DNA of 64,000 nucleotides from Saccharina japonica (GCA_008828725.1 MEHQ01002289.1:390021-454020), one strand, 5' to 3'; positions 46,901 to 57,600 are shown, counted from the first letter of the stretch. Notes: generated by a model not told the origin, from the sequence alone. Program-made: numbers and translations.

Positions 46901-49900
46901 ATTATTGCCCTCGAGAATTTGTTGATTGACTGGTGTATTTGGTTGTAGTTGCTTTGAAACCTTGTAATTCGTAACTTTCTTGTACAGCTTGGAATCACTC
47001 TTGAGTATAAACTGAAAGTTGGTGTAAATAGTGCGTTTTTGTCTTCGTCTGGTTCGTTGATTGGTGAGTTGATTGATCGGTTGTCGAGTGCTTTTGGTTA
47101 CATGACGAGTTGATTTATTGGTTGATTGGTAAGTCAACCGCTTGATTATTCCGGCCGAGTGAACGCTTGTATGTATGATTGCTCGGTTTGCTTAGTTGTT
47201 GATTTTCAATTGATCGTTGGGCTGATCTGTGGGCGACCTATAGCACGCCCGATCACCACTGTTCAGCAGCAGTTGCGATCCTTGTTAATAGTATATTGTC
47301 AAGTATCTAGACTAATATTAACAATAGTAACGCCAAGGTGTGCAGCTAAACAGCAACCGCAACAACAAATACTTCATGAGTCTCCCCGAAAAAAAACGCC
47401 TGATCACGGCGCGCAAGCTCATCGCATGACGCCCCAATATTTCCCCCTCTCACACGACACCTCAATCACACACATGAAATACGTCCATCAACTTTATCCA
47501 GCATCTTGTAATCCACCCCCCCGCCTCCCCTGTTTCGTAACGCCTTCCCTGTTTCGTGGCGCCTCCCCTGTATTGGCCAGGTGTTCATATCCTACGGCCC
47601 CAAGGGAAACGCGGACCTGCTCCTTCTGTACGGCTTCTCCCTCGACCGTAACCCTTACAACTCCGTGGACGTCACCATCGCCCTCGACCAGGTGAACAAT
47701 ACTATAATACGAAATAAAAGCTTGAAAAAACTAAAGAAGAAACTAGAAAAAAAATAAAACTGCGAGATCGAAAATTTCCTCAATACTCATTTTTTTGCAA
47801 GCTTGGTGCGATTGATACTACTGCAGTGATACTTTGATCGCGCGTGCTACCATAGATAGTGTGTACCGGGTAGATTTTAGAAAACGTGTAATTTGTGCCC
47901 AGACACGAGTTACTTTTTTTTCCCTGTTTAATGTACTTGCCGATTTTCTAGCGGTCGAGCCTCTAATACAGCAGTAAGGCCTCGGTTATGTTGACTCTCG
48001 CACATTGAATGTATCACGACCTACTGCAGTTCATATAAATCCTCACGAACTATAAGTGATCATCTATACAGTGGGTCCTGCATTTCCTCACGATCTAGAT
48101 AATCTAGATCCTTCTAACCCTATAACCCCGACCCCGCTCGTCACCCCCACTACCCTCCTCCGACACTGTTTACTCTTCTCACGGTGTTTCGCGTTTTTCA
48201 CGTTTTTGCTTGGTGTTTTGTTGTTGTTGTTGTTGCTGCTGTTGTTGTGTTCTTATCGATCCGTTCTACGAAAAATGATGTTGATTGATGTGGGGTATCG
48301 TTTTCGAGCAGAATGACGAGTTGTACGAGGAGAAGAAGCTGTTCCTGGAAGAGGCGGGGTTGCCCTCGACCAAGGCCTTCCCGCTGTACAACGACAGGTG
48401 TGTGTATGTGTGTGTGAACCGAGCGATCGCCTCTCACCACACGAATTTTGTTTATTCGTCATGTCTCTCTCTGTTTTCATTTTCCGTTCTTTTTTTCAAG
48501 TTACATACTCGTATGATATGTACATGGAAGTGCCACTTTGTCCCTAAATATATGTTTTTTTTCTTTGATGCGGTTATTTTCTTTCGGCCTCCTTATCATA
48601 CTACAAGTAATACTACTGTAGTGGTGGCGGTCAGTCCAGGGGCCAAACCGCTGTCTCGTATGAAAATAGCATCTTGGGTGAAAATCTCCGGCAGAGGCAA
48701 AAAAAGTCGCACGACGCCCGATTATGAGTCGCCGACTATTAATAGGCGGTATGATATGTGTTGGCTATTTAGGTATTACAGGTGGATACAGTTTTACGGG
48801 GGGCCATAGTAAACACTAGTAAATAGGACCTACGGTGTAAACAAAATCCAATACAAAAACCTATATATTTACCAATTTTTACGAACAATATTTGGTTCTA
48901 TTTACTATGGCCCTCCGTGATAGTAGCGAAGCATGCCACGGTAGGGGAGCTCCTTACCTCAATAGAGCTTACCGCTCACCAGGTATTTGATGCTACGGTC
49001 ACAATGGTTGAGGTACACTATGTACGAGACAATAGGGAACAGCGCTACGTAGCCAATGGCTGATTCCATCTGATCTGATTGGCTTAGGGTTATCAGGGTT
49101 TGTTTCTATTGGACTACGTAGTAGTAGTAGACAGCAGTGTGTATCGATCATTTTCTCGAACAAGTGGTAAGCACCCTTCCCGTACCTCGCCCAAAACTGA
49201 CCGTCGAGAAATAGGTAGGCTTGAACCTAATAATCAACAATCCCCATGTCCTTGGCGCTCACGATTTGTTTTTGCAGCCAATCGGGGATGCCGGTTAGTT
49301 TAGTTCCCCAGTTGAGGAGTATACTAATAATCAGTCAGAAAAAATCGGCCAGAAAGGGCTGTCGCCTTATCGCACATTCATAGCACGCCTCTATTAATAG
49401 TTGCGTACGGAAATTTGCGGAGTTCTGCATATTTCGTGTGTCTGACTGGTGCGTTTGTGCCTCGAATTTTGTTAGCTCAAGACTAAATGCTAAATAAAAG
49501 TCAGTTATGATTAATAGGCGACTTACCTCGCCGCCCAATTAAGTAACTACCACTACTTGTCTCAGAATATGCGGCCATTTTGTATGTGAATATTATTCAT
49601 ATTTGATCCAAACGTTCCATGTATTTAGAGACAGGGTGGTAGCGGCTACGTCCAGGAAACTCAGAGCCTTGAACAAAAACCCTTGCCGGACATGCCTCGC
49701 AGGTACCCGGACGAGCTTCTCCAGTACCTTCGGCTGATCCAGCTCAACAAGGCGCAGCTGGGGAACCGAACCCTGGAGGACCTCATGTTCGAGAAGAAGC
49801 AGACGGACGTCAACGAGCTGATGGTTTTGGACAGCCTTGCGGAGGCTTGTTTGGCTACCATCGAGGGGTACCCCACGACGGTGGGTGGGAGAGCATTTAT

Positions 49901-51667
49901 TTTACGTACAGCAGGACCGTTTTTTTGTCATGCTGATTTTCCTCAGTTGATATCGAGGCTTTTGGTTTTGGACGTCCTTGTGGAGGCTTTTCTGGCTGCT
50001 ATCGAGGGGTATGTACCACACGACGGTGGGTGGGTGGGAAAATGTTATTTTTCACGTACAGTGCCGATTTTTTCACGTCCTAAGCTAGTTTTGCTACAAT
50101 TTCTGGATGTTTTCTATAAGAAATCGTATCTTGTGACGTCGGTATAGCGCTTCAAGGTGAAGTTGTATTCCTATCTTGGTATTATAGAAGAAAATATTCT
50201 GCTGTGAAGTCGCTTTAGTCCAGGTTTAAGAAGCTGTTCCTGCAATATAGGCACTGCAGCCAACACCAATTGTTTTTGTAGTACTATTAATATGGATAGC
50301 AGGGTCTAGGTGTGATACGGTTTCTAACCTCAACAGCACTACTGTACTCGATGCGAGTCGACGAGGGAAGAAAGGGCCGAAATATTCTCGCGATAAAAAT
50401 GCAAGACTCGAACCGTGGTGGGAAGGAAGGAGAAGAGCCTACTTGGTGACCCCGGATCTGAGTTAGGACTAGGAAGGAGAGAGAAAAGAAGGGCGAAGAT
50501 AATAGACGGGATGGAAAAAAGAAAGAAATAACACGTAAATGGTTCTCCTGGTGTGCTTTTTTGTTTTGCGCTTTATGGCACAGAGCATAACGCTACAATA
50601 TATCACAGAAAATAAGAACTTGACGTCGAAATTTCGGGGAACTCGGTTGGGCTTTTAAGAGTGTTCAGAACGCGGCGTTGATTTTTTTGTGTGAACGACG
50701 GCCCCCAGTTCACGAACATCACACACAAAAACACACCACGAAGGCATGTTTGCCTTTCAGGGGTAGCACCTAGACTTTCTGAGGTTATGATAATCACTTG
50801 ATTATAGCATAGATGCTCTATAGTTCAAATAAAAAGTCGATTTTGACAAAAAGCTAAAAGTGCAATCCGATGAACATCCCCCAAAGCCTCGATAAGGCAC
50901 ATCACAAATAATGTTGGCAAACACTAATGGTGTTCCCACAATATCGGGCTTAAGGAGCCCGCTCAGTCAGAAATATGTTGGCCTCGAAGTGCTTGCTATT
51001 CATGCCCCTATCTCAGCAAGCCTCCGCGCTGAAGTTCATTGTTAGTTGTACAGCTTCCCTCATCAAGGTCAGTGCGGATTTTTGGGAAAATCTCAAGAAA
51101 TAACGCAAGCTCCTGTTCATAGCGCCACGGTCTGGCTTTATCGTAGTCACCCCCCCCCCCCCCACCCCTTTTCTGTTGTAATACCCTCCTTTGTTCACAG
51201 CGAGCCCGCGCCCCCCCCCCCTGCTCCGCCTCGAAAGGGATGCGTGGGCAATGGTCAAATAGCTAAGGCAAACAACAAATGAGTACGCCCCCCACCCCCT
51301 CTCCACATACGCACACTTCTGCAAGAAGAAACAACATTAGGTTCAAGTAGTTCTACCCCGGAACGTTGGTCGCGCGTTTCAAGGGGCAAATCTTGATATC
51401 TCTCGTACCAGAATTCGCTCTTTTTTTATGCGGCCCCTCCCCTCCCCCACGCCGCCCCCTGCCCGCCCTCTCCCCCTCCGCCCCCAATGGCAGGAGGAGC
51501 AAGACTCCCTCATAATGAACGACCCCGGCATGTTCCGGGCTCTGACGAAGGCGCAGCGCATGGCGGTCAAGCACCGGCGGCAGGAGAAGAGGATCTTGAG
51601 AAGAACGATTGCCGCCATCACGAAGGAGAAGGGAAAGCTGCGCCTTCCCCTCGGAAGCGTTTCTTAG
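39827..51667 (+). CDS. SET-domain lysine methyltransferase, Rubisco LSMT-like, ten exons
   Basis: Exons: 39827-39967, 41938-42069, 42473-42607, 43418-43561, 44520-44584, 45249-45426, 47581-47691, 48312-48397, 49703-49880, 51494-51667 (stop TAG). All introns are GT-AG and all phases agree (0 except phase 2 after exons 5 and 8, both splitting Arg), giving 447 residues. The SET fold is visible: an N-terminal WMGENGVWV/DWGVAPHAL segment, GRGM at 60-63, RDIKEGDEL at 67-75, then the SRAIRL and LVPYADLFNHN strand pair with NHN at 229-231, and FISYGPKGNADLLLLYGF at 267-284 with the closing tyrosine. The C-terminal about 140 residues match the LSMT substrate-binding helical region in position and style (RYPDELLQYLRL at 331-342). 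The family methylates lysines of Rubisco large subunit, plastid aldolase or other targets, and the substrate here is unknown. AG precedes the ATG and no transit peptide is seen, so an upstream exon may exist. Confidence 0.9.
41225..41312 (+). repeat. Short tandem repeat, TAGATGATTTATCTG unit
   Basis: About five imperfect 15-bp units in intron 1 of the SET gene. Confidence 0.75.
41560..41880 (+). repeat. 12-bp minisatellite, GGCACTCGTAAC unit
   Basis: About twenty perfect and imperfect units (GGCACTCGTAAC, GGCATTCGTAAC, GACACTCGTA) fill the last 370 bases of intron 1, ending about 60 bases before exon 2. The polar array translates in every frame, so ORFs here are artefacts. Confidence 0.85.
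42075..42400 (+). repeat. GAAGCAAAGC and GATGCGGGGT purine-rich arrays
   Basis: Intron 2 is almost entirely simple repeat: CAAAGCGAAG units at 42090-42130, then GATGCGGGGTGATGCGGGGC-type units to about 42400. This gives marked G richness on the plus strand. Confidence 0.8.
43065..43270 (+). repeat. TTTTGTTC/TTTTGTTA microsatellite
   Basis: Long pyrimidine-plus-G tract of 8-10-bp units in intron 3 of the SET gene. Confidence 0.85.
43862..43970 (+). repeat. TTGCTG/CTGTTG hexanucleotide repeat
   Basis: About 18 units of TTGCTG with TTGCTGCTG variants in intron 4 of the SET gene. Confidence 0.85.
44213..44412 (+). repeat. Dispersed repeat family R1, copy 3
   Basis: This is the longest member. 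It begins CGCCTCACAAGCGGTT, passes CTCACCCTTCATGCGACTCG and CGCTTCGCGCTCGGTGCAAG, and ends GAGGGTCTATGGTCATACGA, CGACCATGCATG. It lies in intron 4, about 100 bases before exon 5. Confidence 0.7.
44930..45125 (+). repeat. TGTACTG-like degenerate repeat
   Basis: Chain of 5-8-bp units built from TGTACTG, TGTACCG and CTGTGCTG in intron 5, ending in a TACCAGGTA motif. Confidence 0.75.
45485..45625 (+). repeat. Tandem duplication of about 70 bp
   Basis: Two consecutive near-identical units, each beginning GTCTGTCCGTCGGTCGGCC and ending CTCTATTAGTAGCGTTATA, in intron 6. They differ at a few positions. Confidence 0.9.
45675..46002 (+). mobile_element. SINE-like element with tRNA-like head, family S1 copy 1
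   Basis: The head contains a pol III box A-like TGGTCTAGTGA (45686-45696) and box B-like GGTTCGAGTCT (45729-45739) at tRNA spacing. A body of about 175 bp follows (45824-45985) and then an A-run. The same body, also with an A-rich end, recurs at 50350-50525. The head does not fold as a proper tRNA: the acceptor and T stems do not pair, which is expected for a SINE. It lies in intron 6 in the gene's orientation. Confidence 0.6.
46005..47265 (+). repeat. Degenerate minisatellite array in intron 6
   Basis: Recurrent units of roughly 100-150 bp combine TTATTTGTCGTTTTTTGG, GGTTGGTTGATTGTTC-type and GACGGTTACGGCTCTATTA-type segments near 46010, 46080, 46170, 46390, 46720, 46840 and 47040. The MITE at 46484-46710 sits between the units near 46390 and 46720. 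Confidence 0.55.
46484..46710. mobile_element. PIF/Harbinger-like MITE, 227 bp
   Basis: Terminal inverted repeats of about 40 bp start GG(G/C)TCGTTCTTATCGAG and differ by one substitution and one T indel. Flanking TTA at 46481-46483 and 46711-46713 is the 3-bp target typical of PIF/Harbinger. The inside is A/T-rich with TTTGGAAA motifs. No coding capacity. Confidence 0.85.
47757..47855 (+). repeat. Dispersed repeat family R2, copy 5
   Basis: Contains ACTGCGAGATCGAAAATTTC, TTTGCAAGCTTGGTGCGA and TGATACTTTGATCGCGCGTG, colinear with the other R2 copies. It lies in intron 7 of the SET gene, about 60 bases after exon 7. Confidence 0.6.
48797..48921. mobile_element. Short TIR MITE, family M1 copy 2
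   Basis: Left end ACGGGGGGCCATAGTAAA and right end the reverse complement of ACGGAGGGCCATAGTAAA: 18 bp with one mismatch. An internal TAGTAAATAGGACCTACGG is shared with the copy at 36822-36950. It lies in intron 8 of the SET gene. Confidence 0.75.
49945..50100 (+). pseudogene. Tandem partial duplicate of SET-gene exon 9 in the following intron
   Basis: This sequence repeats the last about 60 bases of exon 9 (49820-49880) and about 80 bases of the intron after it, displaced about 145-150 bp. Its translation parallels the exon's MVLDSLAEACLATIEGY with LVLDVLVEAFLAAIEGY. It retains no equivalent acceptor, and the phase-compatible exon 9 to exon 10 join works without it, so I regard it as a nonfunctional exon fragment. 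Confidence 0.75.
50350..50525 (+). mobile_element. SINE-like family S1, copy 2 (5'-truncated)
   Basis: Body homologous to 45824-45999: TCTCGCGATAAAAATGCAAG, GTGACCCCGGATCTGAGTTA and GGAGAGAGAAAAGAAGGGCG occur in the same order. It lacks the tRNA-like head and ends in an A-rich tract, as 5'-truncated retroposons do. It lies in intron 9. Confidence 0.7.
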
Positions 51668-52080
51668 TCCTTTCACTCACTGCTAACACGATCCCACTAT
51701 ATTTCCAAAGATTATGTCCCTGAACATTGGGATTCAATTCTAAAGGGGTTGATCACCCCCTCGGAAGCATTTTTTAAGAAAGTTCCAGGAAATTTCCACC
51801 ACCTCCTTTTTGTTTTAGGCGGTGGTGGTGGTGGTCGGATAACCCCCCTGAAGCGTTTCGGAGGAACCTTGCGCTCGAAAGCGTTGCTTCGGAACCTTCC
51901 CCTTGGAAGCTTTTTAGGAATAATCCCCTCGAAAGCGTTTTATCAGGAAAAAATCCTGGAAAAAATCGTGATGCCTTTGTTTGTGGTGACAGTGCTGGTG
52001 GTAGTGGTGGTGGCAGCGGTCCGAGAACTGCTTCGAAGATTTTCTCAGGAACCTTTCCCACGAAACCGTTTGCGTAACAT
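51645..52080 (+). repeat. Degenerate repeat overlapping the SET-gene stop codon
   Basis: A CCCCTCGGAAGCGTTTCTTAG-type unit of about 25-30 bp, usually followed by (T)AGGAA(C/A), occurs near 51650, 51757, 51846, 51870, 51898, 51926 and 52045. The first unit supplies the last codons (GSVS) and the TAG stop of the SET gene. Confidence 0.6.
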
Positions 52081-52809
52081 TAGTCCCGGAAAAAGCTGCC
52101 ATGTTCGTTGCGATGGTCGCTGTCTCGCGGTGATGGTTCGAGAAGTAAAAAGGGTACTGAGTAGATTTTTATCTGGCGAGGTTTCCGCGTTGGAGAAGGA
52201 AGGCGGAAGGGAGCAGGGTGCACGAAGATGAGGCACACGGTGCGTACTTTCGTCGTTCGTTCGCTCGCGATGACGGTTTTGCATTCCCTTCTTTTTGTTC
52301 TTGCTTGTGAAACGCAAGATGATGACTTGGTGTGGGCTGGAGGTTTTACAAAGAGGGAGGGCAGCGCCCGTGTCCTAATCGAAGAATACACAATTTTATT
52401 AGATGAATGATGCCTGGTGCGCCAGGGAAACTTTTATGAGCGCGTCATGCTTGAGTTAACCCCATTCCTAACTGCACCCATGTTTTTGCGGACGAACCAC
52501 TTGGAATATGCTTGGGATGTTGTTTTGCACCAATAACCTTATCCAGGGATTCTGAGTATAGTTACACCGCATTATGAATCACGGGATATCCAGAAGGACC
52601 TTCAGTAGTTCTTGGAGTGTAGGAGTTGCAGCCACGTGTCGTACAGAGATGTTGCCACCAAAATTAGATAAACTGGAGTATCGGCACACAATCACGTTAA
52701 CTTTTCTCGTTCGCACCTATCTGAAACTATCACAGTTACTTGTCCTTAGCTTTTCTTGCCCTCAAGCGGCCCCTTTCAAGCATCATTGTGCGGCGGGGTT
52801 GCTTTCGGA

Positions 52810-53540
52810 GGAAACCGAAGTAGGCGCGATGACATCTCGACGAAGATCACGTTTAAGCTCTCCACGACGAACCGGGTGGCCGGATTGTAAGCGCGGTAGC
52901 TGATGCTGTTGTTGCTTTACCCCACCAGTCGTCCTTCCACTGCCTTGAGTTCAAGCTTCTTGATGCACGTCTTGGTGCACATTTCGATGTGCGTAAAGGC
53001 CGACTCGAAGAAAAGTTATCGACGTACATGGTGTGTCGTACCATATGCTGGATATCGCCCGGCCCAAAGTCCCGCTGATCGTAGGTCTCGTTTCGTACCC
53101 TGTCGTACCCGGCAGGGGGATCTTGGGATAATGATGATGCCTTGGACCGCTTATCTTGCACCGTATGTCCCGTTTCCACAAGGTCACGGCATTCATCCGG
53201 AAAGGAAAACAAGTCGTCGGGATCCTGACCGGGCTCCATGTTGATGTTGGCCAGCTTTTGGTGGCACGCCCTTCTACCCTCCTTGGCCACCCTTCCAGCC
53301 TCCTTGGTGCGACTGCTGTATTTCTCGGTTAAAGCCTCCCAAGCCGCCAGTTCGTGCCCCGGTCGGTGTCCTGGCAGCTTGCCCTGGAATTCCTTAACGA
53401 CGTCATTGGCGGAGCCGGATGTGGCGAGAAACAGCACGCCCCAGAGACCTCGGTTCGCTTGTTTCCACATCCGTGCAAGCAACGGCATTGGATGTCACGG
53501 TGCCAACGACTGCCTAGAATTCGTAGGCGATGGCTGGATC
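52810..53540 (-). pseudogene. Ty1/copia retrotransposon remnant: gag joined to integrase tail
   Basis: Read on the minus strand, 53500-53000 gives a copia-type gag (UBN2 style). It includes LFLATSGSANDVV, a WEAL-KYSSRTKEA segment, and PDDLFSFPDECRDL then PPAGYDRVRNETYD. After a frame change and only about 100 bases, 52900-52815 reads YRAYNPATRFVVESLNVIFV, the end of the copia integrase region. Protease, most of integrase, reverse transcriptase and RNase H are absent, so the element is internally deleted and cannot move by itself. No LTRs were identified. Confidence 0.75.
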
Positions 53541-53749
53541 ATGCCTTGAAAACGTCGAAAACGGGTTTATTGTACTTTAGAGGGTGGAATGCAAACACGA
53601 GCCTTGCGTTTGTATTCACGAAAATTGTCCTTGCTCCTGCTAGTGAAGACCGAGTAGCTTTTCGTCGCCGCGTGGATGCAGTTAGACGCAGCGTTCTCCG
53701 AGGTGGCCACTCGACGCAAACGGCGAATCTGGTCCTTGGGTTTGTGCCG

Positions 53750-53910
53750 GAGCGCTGAAAATCGCGCGCCCGAGACTGGCTCGGGCCTTTGAAATCGCCG
53801 AGCTCTGTCGGGCTGTCGAGCGGCTGAAAATAGCGTGCCCGAGTCTTTGTCGGGCAGCTGAAATCACGGACCCGAGCTGTACCGGGCCGCTGAAAATCAC
53901 GCCGAACTGC
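53750..53910 (+). repeat. CCCGAG/GCTGAAAATC minisatellite
   Basis: Four imperfect units of about 35-50 bp, each GCTGAAAATC(A/G)CG followed by CCCGAG and a CGGGC complement, so each unit can form a small hairpin. Confidence 0.7.
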
Positions 53911-54454
53911 TGTGTGTAAAAGTTAACGCTGACTTGCTGTGCCTTCAACCTTCAGCTGCTGCTCCAGCTCCAGATTAACGGAAGGTTTCCGATGCACGCG
54001 CGGCGCTGAAACGAGGCTCGTAACCTATTCAGGATATCCAAATATATACTCCCGAGGCAAGCTGCTAAGGTTGATGCTGACAGGCATTAGACTGGACGGG
54101 CAGACACGCTACGTCGAGGCTGTGACCGGTTTAGTTGGTGATATGTTAAAAAGGGGCTATTTGAGGGTATTAAAAACACAGTCCGTGGTTTGATGTAGTT
54201 GAGGACCAGGCGTGTTGGTTTGATATATCCTGGGCTTGTTTGCAGAATTGAAATCGATTTTCATTTAAAGACCTTGTTTGGTTGATCTCGTGGGGGGCAA
54301 TGCCAAGTGCATAAAGCCGGGACAGCGCTGGCAGACTGCTAAAACACGCGCACAGACAACGGCTGTAATATTATATCAACTCGGTCGGCATCGCCACCAA
54401 ATTGGCCGAGCGAAGCACGCATGATGACTCGCCCCCCCTCTCCGTCCCGTCATT

Positions 54455-54520
54455 GTAAGCATGCGGGGGTCTATGGTCATACGACTACGGCCATGCATGA
54501 CATGACTACACCCCCCCCCC
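54455..54520 (+). repeat. Dispersed repeat family R1, copy 4 (3' part)
   Basis: GCGGGGGTCTATGGTCATAC and CTACGGCCATGCATGACATG followed by a C-run match the 3' half of the family. Confidence 0.65.
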
Positions 54521-54689
54521 TGCGCGCGCGCCTCTGACCATCTTCGAGCTAGGGACCACCAGAGCTCATGCCGCGATCAGCTGGACACTAATAAGAGTTG
54601 CCGCCGACTATTAATACACGAGATTGCGCTTCTCGGAGGTAGAGTCAGCTGACCCGTCGTGGTCAGCGCTGCTGCCCTCGCAGATGTAC

Positions 54690-57600
54690 CCACGCTTGCG
54701 AGTCTGCGTGACTTTCATCCAGTAGATGGCCTCGCGGTACTCCGGGTTTGGAGCCCCCCAAATAACTCCTCTCCTGTGATAACAATGTCCATCCTCAGCT
54801 TCCGACCCGCAGTGAAAGACTCCCCACGTTCGACTTGGTGCTGGATCTCAAGCCGGTTGAGGGTGCGGGAATTCTCGTGGAGAAGCGGCTTGTGCCGGAC
54901 CAGCTGAGCTCCGGTCCTGGAGAAGATGCGTGCGTATCGCATGTCCACGTTGACTACATCGCAGCAGGGGCACCTGGCCGCCATGTTTTCCTGAATCCCC
55001 ATCAAATGTCTGCCTATGCCCACGAACTCTGGGGGGGGGGCGACTCGAAGCGAGTCCGTTGGCCGCGCCCGAAGGCAGGCTGTAGCTGCTGCCCCCTAGA
55101 CAAACGTCTGTAGCAGGCCTGGTTAAGGCTCCACCCCCAACCCCCCCCGAACGGGTCGTTCGGCCCTGGCGGGCGTGTCATTTCTGGCAGCTGGCCCCTC
55201 GTGCGCGGCATAACGGCCCCGATTGACGCTTATCACGAATTTTGCTGGGCTTTCCGGGAGTCAGCAGTGACTGCGTCGTGCGTCGCCAGCATGTCGACCT
55301 CGTGGGGCCTTGGGACCGGACTCCCCTCCGTGCCGAGGCTCAGTCCTGCCGAGAGTCAGCGACGATGACGGGCGATCGCTTCCTTAGGGACTCCCCATGT
55401 GTCTCGAATCCCTCCCAGGTTCCTTCCGAGCTGGGCGGTGGTGCTCAACTCAGGGAGCCCACTTCTCACGCTGCCTCCCAACAGGCTGGTAAGGTCCGCC
55501 GGAACCTCCGGTAAGATCCCGACCCTGCTCCCAATGGCAGCGGGTGTTTTCCTCGCTTCCGTCGACGGCCACCCTAACCCCCCCCGCCCACGTTGAGAGG
55601 CGTACTCGGGCTTGCTGACGAGGCTGCAGTGTCAGATGGTCACCCGGGCACCCCTTCTGGAATTAACGAGTGTGCCTCCGCCGCTCCCGGTAGCCCGAGC
55701 ATTGTTTTAGATGCTCACTGCGCCCCGTTGTTTACCCTCTTGCATGCTCCAAAGGACAAGCTCTTATCCGAGGCACGCTGAAGATAGTTCGTCCTCGGCC
55801 GGAGGTTTCGATGGCGGTGAGGATCGCTGCTTGCTTGTCCGGTGTGTCAACAAGGCAGCGCACCAAGCGGTCCGCGCCGCCGTTCCTCGCAACTTCCACC
55901 GCTCACTCAACGACGTAATCTTCTGTGCCGGTCAGGAAGTCCATCACCGTCATCCCTCATTTTTCAGCGATGCGGACGTCGATATTTTGCAGGAGCGAAA
56001 TATCTCCCGCCGTCGCGGCGTGTTCCTGCGGCGTTAGCCCAGCGATCTTGGCGGGGCTGACCACGATGCCGATGTCAAGCTCGCGCCTGAGGAAGGTGAT
56101 ATATCTACCCATGTTGCCGAGCTATATATAATCCATCTATGAGAAGGCTTCCACTCATTCTCCCTCAAACTGCTCTCGAAAGTGCTTCAGCCCCGGCCGC
56201 GATGCAAGACAGAACCTTACCGGCTCCACAGTCTCCCCACTGGAGCAAGCGATCGTCCGGGTCTCCCCGGAGTCCATCCGGAATAGCACGCTAGCCGGTC
56301 TCGCACCAAAAACATCGCCACAAACAGCGTGAGCGCTGGCACGCAGTTGGCCACCTCCTGGAGCACCGCCGTCCTGTGGACGATGTTGGAAGCCTTGGGG
56401 TTCGGTGAGAACGCGTCAGTTGTCCATGTCGTGTAGCGCTCGTGTCCCTCAGCCCCACGTGCTTCACTTCGCCTGGGACCGAGACCCCAAACTGCCCCTC
56501 CTCGCGATTGAGCTTCTCCAGCCGCGGTCACCACAGTCGCACAGCCCCCGCGGTAATGGACTTCCTCCACGCCATGCCAACGCACACCGGCCGACAGCTT
56601 CCTCCTAACGCGGTGAGGCTAGACTGCAAGAAGAAGAGCTGTCATAATTCTGGCGGAAACGGGCCCGGCTCGTCGACGATTTTTCTCCAGAGTTTCTCCA
56701 TGCCCCAGCCAAACTCCTCTCGCTCAATATCGGTGTGGATGGTAGCCTGCAGATGCGCGAATCGTTGACTGTAATTTCCGGAACCTGATAGAACGCTGCG
56801 GGAGAAGATGACATCGAAGGTCATCTGGAGGACGCACTCCTCCTTCAGGCACCACCGGGGAGCTCTTCCTTCCTCTACCTCTGTAGCGCCCGCCAACACT
56901 GTGGCACCCGCGGCCGCGGAAACGGCGGTATGGCCCTCCGGCAGGAATTTGGACACCACCGTAGCCCATACCTTCTCGTTGTCTGTCGAGCGTGGCTCTA
57001 CCAGAAGGGTGCGTGCTGCGACTTCCATCGCCCCCGTGGGATGACATGCCGACGACGCACGTTCGAGCATCGCCTGTCCGAAGCTTGTTGGCCGATACCC
57101 CGTTGCCTTTTGTTGCATCACCTCGCCTCGTGTCCCGCCACCAGCCACGGGAACAGGAATAGAATGTCGACGCTCTCCACTAACGAAAACTTCTGTCACT
57201 GCCTTTTGATGCGACCGTCCGGCGAGGGCAGCAGGGTTCGGCAGTATGTAGCACAGCTTAATCGCCCCCAGGAGCGTTTTTGGTGTCACCAAGTAAGTGC
57301 TGGCTTGGCCGGTGCTCTCCCAAGCCCCAAGCCGTGGTGTTGATGATGCCATGTACGTGAATACTCGGTGCGCGTGTGCGCCTGCCAACGGTGGCTTCAC
57401 CTTTTTCCCTGTCGCGAATAATTGCCGAAGACCACCCAGTGAAATGGCGTCGAGTGGTGACTCCGTAGACCACCCAAGCTGTGCTGTGGTCCCAACCGCC
57501 TTAACTGCTTACTGTAGGTCAGCGTTGCCTATAACCCCCCCCTCTCGTTCGCCCGACTGCGGAGACCTGCATCCGCTTGAACCGCTGCGTCCAACGCGTT

